A program made the position numbers and the translations under genes. The notes under the pieces are model-generated. The model was not told the origin of the DNA, did not search any database, and saw only the letters and a program-made list of their open reading frames with translations. From JAAAOH01 sp046540795 (lineage in GTDB: Bacteria; Spirochaetota; Spirochaetia; DSM-27196; PWMO01), in NCBI GenBank assembly GCA_046540795.1, contig JBKHEN010000129.1, positions 1-7,277 of the forward strand: a stretch of DNA of 7,277 nt. Direction: 5' to 3'. This document shows positions 1-5,918 of this stretch, in pieces. Numbering within the stretch: position 1 is the stretch's first letter; each line of letters begins with the position of its first letter.

Positions 1-42
1 AACGGCCGAGACGGAACGGCCGAGGTAGAACCGCCGATGCGG
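1..42. repeat. Three imperfect 14-bp tandem repeats at the left edge
   Basis: Three consecutive 14-base units can be read: AACGGCCGAGACGG (1-14), AACGGCCGAGGTAG (15-28) and AACCGCCGATGCGG (29-42). They match each other at 10 to 11 of 14 positions. The array may continue to the left of the window. The period is not a multiple of three, which argues against a conserved peptide repeat. One frame ends here at a TAG (26-28), which could be the stop of an upstream gene, but too little is visible to say so. Confidence 0.55.
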
Positions 43-83
43 TACTTGCCATTCCTCCCGTGCTGTGCTACGACCCATCGGAG

Positions 84-890
84 ATGGCACGAGAGGAGTA
101 TCTGCGTCGGCTCCAACGTCAGGGGCTCGACGACCTCATCCGATTCGGACAACCGGAGTTCACCGAGAGCTGGTTTCCCTATACCTCCGGAGAGGTCGGC
201 CCGTACTACATCCAGAGCATTGTTGTCGAAAGAGACGGGGCGGCGTATCGGCGGGCGGTGGACGCGCTGTGCGAGTTGATACGTCTCGAGATCGGGCTCG
301 ACGGCTTCGACGCCATATCCGGCGGCGAGTCCCGTGATTGGGACTTTTCCAACCCCGTGGCGGCATCCCTGGAAAAGCCGCACGTGAAGATATACAAGAA
401 CGGGCGAATGCTCGGCGCCCGGCCCGCGGGGCGCAGGGTGGTTCATGTCGCTGATCTCAATAATCAGGGCTCCTCCATACGGGATATCTGGGCTCCTGCC
501 GTTCGAAGCGCCGGCGGTGAGCTCATCCACGCGTTCTTCTTTGTTGATCGCCTCGAGGACGGCGTGGAGGTGCTCGAGGACATCGGTGTTCCGGCGGCAA
601 GCGTCGTTCCCCTCGACGGGGAAGCCTGGCGGTATCTGCGGGAGCGCGGCTATATCGATGAGCACATGTACCGTTCTCTCGAGCGGCGACGACTGGATAA
701 GCGAGGGTGGGCGGTAGAAGCGCTGCGGCGTCACCCGGATCCCCTCGGCCGGCTACTGACCAGCGATGATGAAGCGGACCGAGTGAAGGGCCGGCGAATT
801 CTCGAGGTAGGCTATCCGGAGCACCGCGGCGAGCTACTCGCGTTGCTCTCACGGCGGGGCTACGCCGTGGACGATCGAAAAGGAGCGTGA
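84..890 (+). CDS. Orotate phosphoribosyltransferase-like protein (divergent PyrE homologue)
   Basis: This is a 268-aa protein with a type I phosphoribosyltransferase layout. It shows an OPRT-like N-terminal SG...YY motif (residues 35-42), a GGE loop (80-82) and a core hydrophobic segment at the PRPP-loop position (119-132). Canonical OPRT would convert orotate and PRPP to OMP, and the gene sits directly before pyrF in a pyr operon. However, the PRPP motif reads VVHVADLNNQGSSI instead of the family's VVDD-hydrophobic-TTGGS. The first acidic residue is Ala and the Thr pair is Asn-Gln. The catalytic K..K.HG loop is also shortened (about 101-117). About 80 extra residues, rich in charged residues and probably helical, follow the domain (190-268). 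I chose ATG 84 because it gives a normal OPRT N-terminus; GTG 60 is an alternative. The frame is open to the left edge, so a start outside the window is possible. It may be a divergent enzyme, a pseudo-enzyme or a regulator. Confidence 0.72.
   Translation: MAREEYLRRLQRQGLDDLIRFGQPEFTESWFPYTSGEVGPYYIQSIVVERDGAAYRRAVDALCELIRLEIGLDGFDAISGGESRDWDFSNPVAASLEKPHVKIYKNGRMLGARPAGRRVVHVADLNNQGSSIRDIWAPAVRSAGGELIHAFFFVDRLEDGVEVLEDIGVPAASVVPLDGEAWRYLRERGYIDEHMYRSLERRRLDKRGWAVEALRRHPDPLGRLLTSDDEADRVKGRRILEVGYPEHRGELLALLSRRGYAVDDRKGA
880..885 (+). promoter_or_regulatory. Ribosome binding site of pyrF, oddly close to the first GTG
   Basis: AAGGAG lies inside the end of the OPRT-like gene, only one base before GTG 887. 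A second in-frame GTG at 896 (residue 4) has a 10-base gap to it. The spacing suggests that initiation may occur at 896 rather than at the overlapping GTG 887; the protein would differ by three residues. Confidence 0.5.
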
Positions 891-1810
891 ACGGGGTGGA
901 TTTTTGCGAACACTGGTCGGCGACCGCCCGAAAGCGGGGCTCGGTTCTCTGTGCGGGGCTTGATCCGGCACCCGTCGACCTCGGTCGCGGCGAGCGGGGG
1001 CTCCCCGCGGGGACAGACCGGCGGGAGTGGTCGCTGCGGTACCTGGAGGCGGTGGCGCCGCACTGTGCCGCGCTCAAGCCGAACGTGCAATACTGGAAAG
1101 GGCCGGGGGACATCGAGGTTCTCGAAGAGGTCTGCGGTGCCGCCCGGGACCTCGGGCTGGTGATAATCGAGGACGCGAAGCTTGCCGATATCGGCTCCAC
1201 GAACGACGCCGGCTTTTTCTACGCCGCCCGCCGGGCGGATGCGGTGACCTTTGCGCCCTTCGCGGGAAACGTAGCGGAGGCCGTGAGCCAGGCGCACGCG
1301 CGCAACGTGGGTATCATCGTACTCTGCCTTATGAGCAACCCCGAATATGCAGCGGAGAAACGAAAGCGTCGCGCGCCGGAGGCAGAACCGCAATATCTCG
1401 AGCTTGCCACGGTGGCACGGGAGACCGGGGCCGACGGTGTGGTCGTAGGAGCACCCAGCAGGGCGAATCACATCACCGCAGAGGAGCTCGAGGCCGTCGG
1501 GGAGCGTATCGGGACGGGCACCGTAGTGCTCATGCCCGGAATCGGTGCCCAGGGCGGTGAGGCGATCGGGGTGTGGCGCGTGTTCGGCCCCGAGCAGGTG
1601 ATTGTGAACGCGGGGCGGGCGCTGATGTTTCCGCACGGGTCCCGTTCCACACCGGCCGAGCAGGCGCAGGCGGCCCGCATCTTCAACGAGAAGCTCAACG
1701 CGGCACGCGGGGAGCCGGGGCTCGACCGGGCCTCCGGCGCTTCTTACGGTGATGTCTCGAGCACCGGGCGAGCGGCGAAGCCGGGTACCGATCGCGGGAG
1801 TACGCGGTGA
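887..1810 (+). CDS. pyrF: Orotidine 5'-phosphate decarboxylase (PyrF, long/type 2 form)
   Basis: This enzyme decarboxylates OMP to UMP, the last step of de novo UMP synthesis, in the cytoplasm. The 307-aa protein carries the catalytic DxKxxD signature at residues 96-101 (Asp96, Lys98, Asp101). It also has the substrate motif CAGLDP (22-27), a KPN motif (64-66), PGIGAQGG (217-224) and NAGRALMFP (241-249, with the phosphate-binding Arg243). The long form with PGIGAQGG matches the subfamily usually annotated as type 2. The barrel ends near residue 271. The last 35 or so residues are rich in Gly, Ser, Arg and Thr and look disordered, which is unusual. The GTG start overlaps the preceding stop in GTGA, and its own stop overlaps the next start in the same way, pointing to translational coupling within the pyr operon. 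GTG 896 is a possible alternative start. Confidence 0.95.
   Translation: MNGVDFCEHWSATARKRGSVLCAGLDPAPVDLGRGERGLPAGTDRREWSLRYLEAVAPHCAALKPNVQYWKGPGDIEVLEEVCGAARDLGLVIIEDAKLADIGSTNDAGFFYAARRADAVTFAPFAGNVAEAVSQAHARNVGIIVLCLMSNPEYAAEKRKRRAPEAEPQYLELATVARETGADGVVVGAPSRANHITAEELEAVGERIGTGTVVLMPGIGAQGGEAIGVWRVFGPEQVIVNAGRALMFPHGSRSTPAEQAQAARIFNEKLNAARGEPGLDRASGASYGDVSSTGRAAKPGTDRGSTR
1796..1800 (+). promoter_or_regulatory. Ribosome binding site of the pyrD-pyrK fusion
   Basis: GGGAG lies six bases before GTG 1807, inside the tail of pyrF. The spacing supports GTG 1807 as the start over the in-frame GTG at 1816. Confidence 0.5.
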
Positions 1811-3615
1811 GCGGGGTGGAGTTTCTCGGTCGGAGGCTGCGAGGACGGTTCGGTTTCCCGTCGGGGGTGATCGCCACGAACGGCGATGTTGCCGCGTGGA
1901 TGCTCTCCCGCATCGATGCGCTCGGCTTTTACGTGGGCAAGAGCACTACCATAGAGCCGAAGAAAGGAAATCCGGAAGACATCCTCGATCAGCCGACGCA
2001 GCAGGCGCTGTGGAACGCGGTCGGCTACGCAAACCCCGGTCTCGCGGAGACAGTAGAGACGTTCCGCAAGCTCGCCGCGACGGTACCGCGGGGGGTATTG
2101 CTCGTGCCGCAGATCGGGGAGAGCACCGCGGAGCGCTTCGCATACTGCGCCCGGGCCTTCGACGTCCTCGATGAGCCGGTGGGCGCGGTGGAGTTGAATC
2201 TCTCCTGCCCGCACGCCGACAAGGCGGGCATCCTGATCGGATCCGATCCGGCGAGCGTTGCGGAGATCGTAGGTGCGGCGCGAAAGGCCACGGGTAAAGC
2301 GCTCATCGTCAAGCTCAACGCCGGTGTGACGGACGTGGCTGCAGTGGCGACCGCCGCGGTAGAGGCGGGGGCCGACGCGCTGAGCGTGGTGAATACCCTC
2401 GGTGGCGTGAATCCGGAGCTTGCAAACGGCTACGGCGGGCTCTCCGGCAGGCCGCTGTTCTCGGTGCTTCTCGAAACTGTGGCTCTATTGCGGCGCACCG
2501 TCGATGTGCCGCTCATGGCTATGGGGGGCGTGGCATCCGCCGCTGATGTGCGACAGATCGACGAGCTTGCCCCCGGCGCGCCGATTGCGGTGGGGTCCGC
2601 CCTGGCGGAGCTGGATTCCGAGACCGTGGTTCGCTTCTTCGATGTGCTGGCCGCTGATCTCGAGCAAGGAAGCGACGAGGCGAGAGGCACGCTCGGGGAG
2701 AAACAGGCGCTCCGCTATCGGCCGTTCGTGGTGCGCTCTCGCCGGATGCTCGGAGAGAACTTGGCCCTGTTGTCCTTTCGGGAGCCGCTTCTTGCAGAGC
2801 CGGGACAGTTCGTGTTCGTAAAGACCGCCCCTGACCAGGCAAAACCGTACTCCGTGGCAGCCACCGGCGCCGAGGGCGCAGAGGTCCGCGACGCCGGCGA
2901 GGACCCGGCGTCGACCCCCGGCGTCTGCGGTGATACTTCCGACCCGGCGGGCCTGGAGATTCTCGTTCGCGCGGTCGGTCCCGCCTCGAGGGCGTTGGCG
3001 ACGGTATCACCCGGTACGGTATTGCGTATTCGCGGGCCTTACGGGCGCGCCTTCGCCTTTCCGAAAGACGCGGAGGTGGTTTTCGTCGGAGCGGGCTGCG
3101 GCATCGCTCCGGTCCTGCGGGCGGCAAGCAACCATAACGGGTCGAAGCGTTTTGCTCTCGGTACACGGAGTGTCGCGGAGACGGCGTTCCTGGACCGTCT
3201 TAAGGCGCTCGGACCGGTGGTACACGCGACGGAGGACGGCAGCAGCGGCCTCCGCGGTGTGGCGAGCGACGCGCTTGAGCAACTCCTCGCCGAGGAGCCG
3301 GTCTCGGCGCGAACCGTCTTCTACAACTGCGGCCCCGAGGTCGTGCTTGCCCAGGTCGACGAGATCGAACGACGATTCGTTGCGCCCTCCCGAATTCTCC
3401 ACGTTGTGGAGCGCATCACCGCCTGCGGAATCGGTATCTGCGGAAAGTGCGCCACCCCCGAAGGGCTTCGGGTATGCGTGGACGGGCCGGTGTTCCCGGC
3501 GGACCGATTCACCCCCATGCGGTACACCAGGGACAAGGCCGGGGCAGTCGTTGACCTCGGTGACGGACCGAAACGCTGCCCCTCGCCGAACGATGTGAGT
3601 GGAGGGTCCGAATGA
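1807..3615 (+). CDS. pyrDK: Fused dihydroorotate dehydrogenase: PyrD catalytic domain plus PyrK electron-transfer domain
   Basis: One 602-aa polypeptide appears to carry both halves of the class 1B (NAD-dependent) dihydroorotate dehydrogenase, which oxidises dihydroorotate to orotate. Residues 1-285 are the FMN-binding PyrD barrel. They include VGKS (Lys45), NAVGYANPG (70-78), NLSCP with the catalytic Cys134, VKLNAGVTD (Lys169), NTLGG (196-200) and MGG (239-241). Residues 303-590 are PyrK. The FAD motif is KPYS (346-349), where Arg is usual in place of Lys. The nucleotide-binding stretch is VVFVGAGCGIAP (424-435), followed by NCGPE (507-511), and a [2Fe-2S] set at Cys540, 545, 548 and 557 before DGPVF. 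A short charged linker joins the halves. PyrD and PyrK are normally separate subunits of a heterotetramer. The fusion is continuous with no stop, and both domains keep their key residues, so it is likely active. The ends overlap both neighbours by four bases. Confidence 0.93.
   Translation: MSGVEFLGRRLRGRFGFPSGVIATNGDVAAWMLSRIDALGFYVGKSTTIEPKKGNPEDILDQPTQQALWNAVGYANPGLAETVETFRKLAATVPRGVLLVPQIGESTAERFAYCARAFDVLDEPVGAVELNLSCPHADKAGILIGSDPASVAEIVGAARKATGKALIVKLNAGVTDVAAVATAAVEAGADALSVVNTLGGVNPELANGYGGLSGRPLFSVLLETVALLRRTVDVPLMAMGGVASAADVRQIDELAPGAPIAVGSALAELDSETVVRFFDVLAADLEQGSDEARGTLGEKQALRYRPFVVRSRRMLGENLALLSFREPLLAEPGQFVFVKTAPDQAKPYSVAATGAEGAEVRDAGEDPASTPGVCGDTSDPAGLEILVRAVGPASRALATVSPGTVLRIRGPYGRAFAFPKDAEVVFVGAGCGIAPVLRAASNHNGSKRFALGTRSVAETAFLDRLKALGPVVHATEDGSSGLRGVASDALEQLLAEEPVSARTVFYNCGPEVVLAQVDEIERRFVAPSRILHVVERITACGIGICGKCATPEGLRVCVDGPVFPADRFTPMRYTRDKAGAVVDLGDGPKRCPSPNDVSGGSE
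3601..3606 (+). promoter_or_regulatory. Ribosome binding site of pyrC
   Basis: GGAGGG ends five bases before ATG 3612, inside the last codons of the upstream gene. It fixes the pyrC start at the ATGA overlap and supports the unusually short N-terminus of this dihydroorotase. Confidence 0.6.
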
Positions 3616-4697
3616 TCGATCCGCATGTTCACCTCCGGGACTGGGGACAGGCCGCCGCGGAGACTCTCCGGCACGGGTTATCGGTCGCGCACGATGCGGG
3701 GCTCGACGCCGTATTCGACATGCCGAACACCGATCCCGCGGTGATCGATTCGGAGAGCGCCGGGCGGAGGCTGGAACAGGCGGAGCGGGTGATCGATCGG
3801 CTCGGCGGCGGCATCCGCTACGGGTTGTTCCTCGGAGCCACCCCCCAGCCGGAGCAGCTTGAGGAGATGGTGGAACTATACCACGGGGAACGGTTCGGAA
3901 AGAACGGTAGGCCCGTCGGGATCGTCGGCCTCAAGCTCTACGCCGGTCCTTCCACGGGGAATCTGGCGGCCAGTACCCGGGAGCAGCAGCAACGGGTGTA
4001 CGACACGCTTGCGGGCCTGGGCTACGCCGGCGTGCTCTGCGTGCATTGTGAGAAGGAATCCGCGTTCTTACGGCGAAGCGACGGTAGCCTCGACTGGGAT
4101 CCGTTGCGGCCGAGGACCTACGCGTGGGCACGGCCTCCGGCGGCGGAGCTCGAGTCGGTACGGGATCAGCTCGCCGCGGCTTCGCGGGCCGGATTCGGAG
4201 GAACGCTCCACATAGCCCACGTTTCGGTGCCCGGGGTCGTGAATCTCCTCGAGGAGGCACGGGGCGAGGCGACGTTTCGTATCAGCTGCGAAGTGACGCC
4301 GCATCACGTGCTGTTCAATGAGGAACACCTCGAGCGTCCCGAGGGGCTGCTGCTGAAGTCGAACCCGCCGTTGCGGCCGGAGTCCATGCGGGCGGAGTTG
4401 TATCGTCAACTCCGGACGGGCAGGATCGATTTCGTTGCAAGCGATCACGCACCCCACACACTCGAGGACAAAGAACGGGGATACGCGTCGGGTATTCCGG
4501 GGTTCGGTATCTTCCCGAGGCTTCGAGACCGGTTGGCGCAGGACGGAGTGGCGGAGCGGTTGCTCCATCGCCTCTTTCATGCCGGAGCGGAGGAGGTGTA
4601 CGCGGTAGACGTGCCCGAGGCCGGCCGGTGGCGGTCCCCGAGGCCCAACATCCATGCGGCGTACGCTACCTCCCCCTATCGGTTGGATGAAATGTAG
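3612..4697 (+). CDS. pyrC: Dihydroorotase (PyrC), compact form
   Basis: This zinc amidohydrolase interconverts carbamoyl-aspartate and dihydroorotate. Metal and catalytic residues of the family are in place in the 361-aa protein: DPHVHLRD at the very N-terminus (His5, His7), MPNT (37-40), GLKLY with the probable carbamylated Lys108, VHCE (His145), LHIAHVS (His200, His203), CEVTPHH (226-232) and SDHAPH with Asp278. The motifs fit the class I/amidohydrolase superfamily pattern better than the E. coli type. It starts two residues before the metal motif and ends soon after the barrel. It therefore lacks the N- and C-terminal strands that form the small beta domain in usual class I enzymes of about 420-430 residues. 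The start is well supported by the Shine-Dalgarno site and the overlap with the fusion gene. It is the last gene of the visible pyr operon; no terminator hairpin is evident after its TAG. Confidence 0.94.
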   Translation: MIDPHVHLRDWGQAAAETLRHGLSVAHDAGLDAVFDMPNTDPAVIDSESAGRRLEQAERVIDRLGGGIRYGLFLGATPQPEQLEEMVELYHGERFGKNGRPVGIVGLKLYAGPSTGNLAASTREQQQRVYDTLAGLGYAGVLCVHCEKESAFLRRSDGSLDWDPLRPRTYAWARPPAAELESVRDQLAAASRAGFGGTLHIAHVSVPGVVNLLEEARGEATFRISCEVTPHHVLFNEEHLERPEGLLLKSNPPLRPESMRAELYRQLRTGRIDFVASDHAPHTLEDKERGYASGIPGFGIFPRLRDRLAQDGVAERLLHRLFHAGAEEVYAVDVPEAGRWRSPRPNIHAAYATSPYRLDEM

Positions 4698-4711
4698 TCC
4701 CTTGACCTTTT

Positions 4712-4720
4712 TGCTATAAT
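4712..4720 (+). promoter_or_regulatory. Extended -10 promoter for the histidine kinase gene
   Basis: TGCTATAAT is a perfect extended -10 element (TG, one base, TATAAT), lying in the 42-base gap between pyrC and the kinase. The predicted transcript start is near 4727, giving a very short leader of about 13 bases before ATG 4740. A TTGACC at 4702 is too close (7 bases) to serve as its -35 box, and no good -35 is seen at 16-18 bases. This box stands out in such a GC-rich sequence. Confidence 0.55.
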
Positions 4721-4739
4721 CCGTTATGGTGGTTTCGAG

Positions 4740-5816
4740 ATGACGGATACCCCGGGAGTTCCGGAAGACGGCTCCATTCCTTTGCGAGACAACGGCACAT
4801 CGGACCTCGAGCACAGTGCCGAGACGGTGGATAGCCTTTTTGCCGCCGCTCCGGTCGGTATCGGCGTAGTCGTCGATCGGGTGCTCAGAAAGGTCAATGA
4901 GCAGCTCTGCGTCATGACCGGATACGCGGAATCCGAGCTCCTCGGACATTCACTGCGTCTCCTCTACGCTTCGGAAGACGAGTACGAGCGGGTGGGCGCC
5001 TACAAGTACCCAAGGCTCGCCGAGGACGGGGTCTGCGCGCTGGAAACACGGTTTGTCACGCGTGAGAACGAGGTCATAGATGTATACATGCGCTCTGCGG
5101 CGCTGGACCGACGGGATCTGGGGAAAGGGGTCATTTTCACGGTGCTCGACGTTACCGAGCAAAAGCGCACGGAACGGGTCCTCGAAGAGGCCGCTCGGCA
5201 GAAGGAGACGCTGCTGCGAGAGCTTCACCACCGGTCAAAGAACAATATGCAGATTATCGCAAGCTTTCTGAATCTGGAATCCGAGCGCAGACAGGGTACG
5301 GAGGCCGTAGAGCCTCTTCAGAAGATGCGATCACGGATTCGCAGTATGGCCCTGGTTCACGAAAAGCTCTATCGCGGCACCGAGCTCGAGCGAGTGGATC
5401 TGGCGGAGTATGCCGAGACGCTTTCCGCCGAGGTGGTCTCACTGCACGGCAGCACTATAGACCGACACCTGGACGCGGAGCGCATCCACGTCGGCATCGA
5501 TTTCGCAGTTCCGTTCGGATTGATTCTGAACGAGCTGCTGTCGAACTCCCTGCAACATGGATTCGGGTCCGGAGCCTGGGCCCGGGCCCGGGGGAGCGTC
5601 CATATCGCGATACGGCGCCGGGGGGAGAACGTGTTCCTCCGCGTCAAGGACAACGGGTACGGGTTCCCCTCCGACTTCCGTACCGCCTCCGCCGATAGTC
5701 TGGGACTCCAGCTCGTGTCGGCACTGGTTGAGCAGTTGCGGGGAAGCATCGAGCTGCGGGGCGGAGACGGGACGGAATGGATCGTAGAGCTCCGGGACGT
5801 TTCATTGCAAAATTAG
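4740..5816 (+). CDS. Soluble PAS-domain sensor histidine kinase, HisKA_2 type
   Basis: The 358-aa protein has a PAS sensor domain at about residues 28-142. It ends in the usual VLDVTEQK-type motif (135-142), followed by a short helix. The phosphoacceptor region ELHHRSKNNMQIIASFLNLE (161-180) is the HisKA_2 signature, with the phosphorylated His likely His164. The HATPase domain spans about 245-352, with an N-box LNELLSNSLQH (263-273), the G1 box VKDNGYGFP (302-310) and a SLGLQLV loop (320-326). No membrane segment or signal peptide is present, so it should sense a cytoplasmic cue. The PAS ligand cannot be read from the sequence. There is no receiver domain and no response regulator beside it, so it is an orphan kinase within this window. 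Start ATG 4740 has only a weak GGTGG upstream. Its own extended -10 box suggests transcription apart from pyrC. Confidence 0.92.
   Translation: MTDTPGVPEDGSIPLRDNGTSDLEHSAETVDSLFAAAPVGIGVVVDRVLRKVNEQLCVMTGYAESELLGHSLRLLYASEDEYERVGAYKYPRLAEDGVCALETRFVTRENEVIDVYMRSAALDRRDLGKGVIFTVLDVTEQKRTERVLEEAARQKETLLRELHHRSKNNMQIIASFLNLESERRQGTEAVEPLQKMRSRIRSMALVHEKLYRGTELERVDLAEYAETLSAEVVSLHGSTIDRHLDAERIHVGIDFAVPFGLILNELLSNSLQHGFGSGAWARARGSVHIAIRRRGENVFLRVKDNGYGFPSDFRTASADSLGLQLVSALVEQLRGSIELRGGDGTEWIVELRDVSLQN
5578..5592. repeat. GC-only palindromic run inside the kinase gene
   Basis: GGGCCCGGGCCCGGG is made of alternating triplets of G and C and is self-complementary along overlapping 12-base stretches. 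It codes for part of a loop (around residues 280-285) between the N-box and the next strand of the HATPase domain, which looks slightly expanded. It could be a slippage product. Confidence 0.5.
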
Positions 5817-5834
5817 CGCAAAACCTGCGATAAT
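5805..5834 (+). promoter_or_regulatory. Candidate promoter before the GHKL ATPase-like gene
   Basis: TTGCAA (5805-5810) and GATAAT (5829-5834) are separated by 18 bases, and TGC precedes the -10 box, giving an extended -10. The -35 overlaps the end of the kinase gene. The stretch from 5815 shares AGCGC, AAAACC and CGATAAT in the same order and nearly the same spacing with the region before the outer-membrane protein gene. It is also flanked by AGCGC/GCGCT arms (5815-5843), so an operator is possible. Confidence 0.45.
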
Positions 5835-5843
5835 GTAGGCGCT
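5815..5843. repeat. Imperfect inverted repeat around the -10 box
   Basis: AGCGC (5815-5819) plus CCT (5824-5826) pair with AGGCGCT (5837-5843), leaving AAAA as a bulge and a 10-base loop that holds most of the -10 box. It starts at the kinase stop codon. The right arm is followed by only three T, so it is a poor terminator. Its position over the -10 box fits a protein-binding site better, but this is inference. Confidence 0.35.
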
Positions 5844-5918
5844 TTCCGACGAAAATCTCTATAGGAAGGGAGCTGTTGCGGCGGGGGTTCCATCGGAGCC
5901 GGGCCGTCCGGGACAGCG

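Noticed and set aside
37..279. Open frame from ATG 37, overlapping the OPRT-like gene
   Set aside because: Its composition (Arg, Ser and Thr rich, no domain) is that of an out-of-frame shadow of a real gene in GC-rich DNA.
523..1636. Long minus-strand open frames of 225 and 258 codons across the OPRT-like gene and pyrF
   Set aside because: They lie antisense to genes with clear family motifs, are rich in Arg and Pro, and have no recognisable domain. High GC makes such antisense frames common.
4698..4711. Rho-independent terminator after pyrC, suggested by a CTTTTT run
   Set aside because: No stem of useful length precedes the T-run.
4702..4720. TTGACC followed by TATAAT as a normal -35/-10 pair
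   Set aside because: Only 7 bases separate the two hexamers, far from the 16-18 needed; only the extended -10 is kept.
4726..4743. Five-codon leader ORF whose TGA overlaps the kinase ATG
   Set aside because: Its ATG falls at the predicted transcript start, so it would have no leader or ribosome binding site; most likely chance.
4068..4949. Minus-strand open frame of 293 codons across pyrC and the kinase start
   Set aside because: It is antisense to two well-supported genes and spans the promoter between them; its sequence shows no domain.
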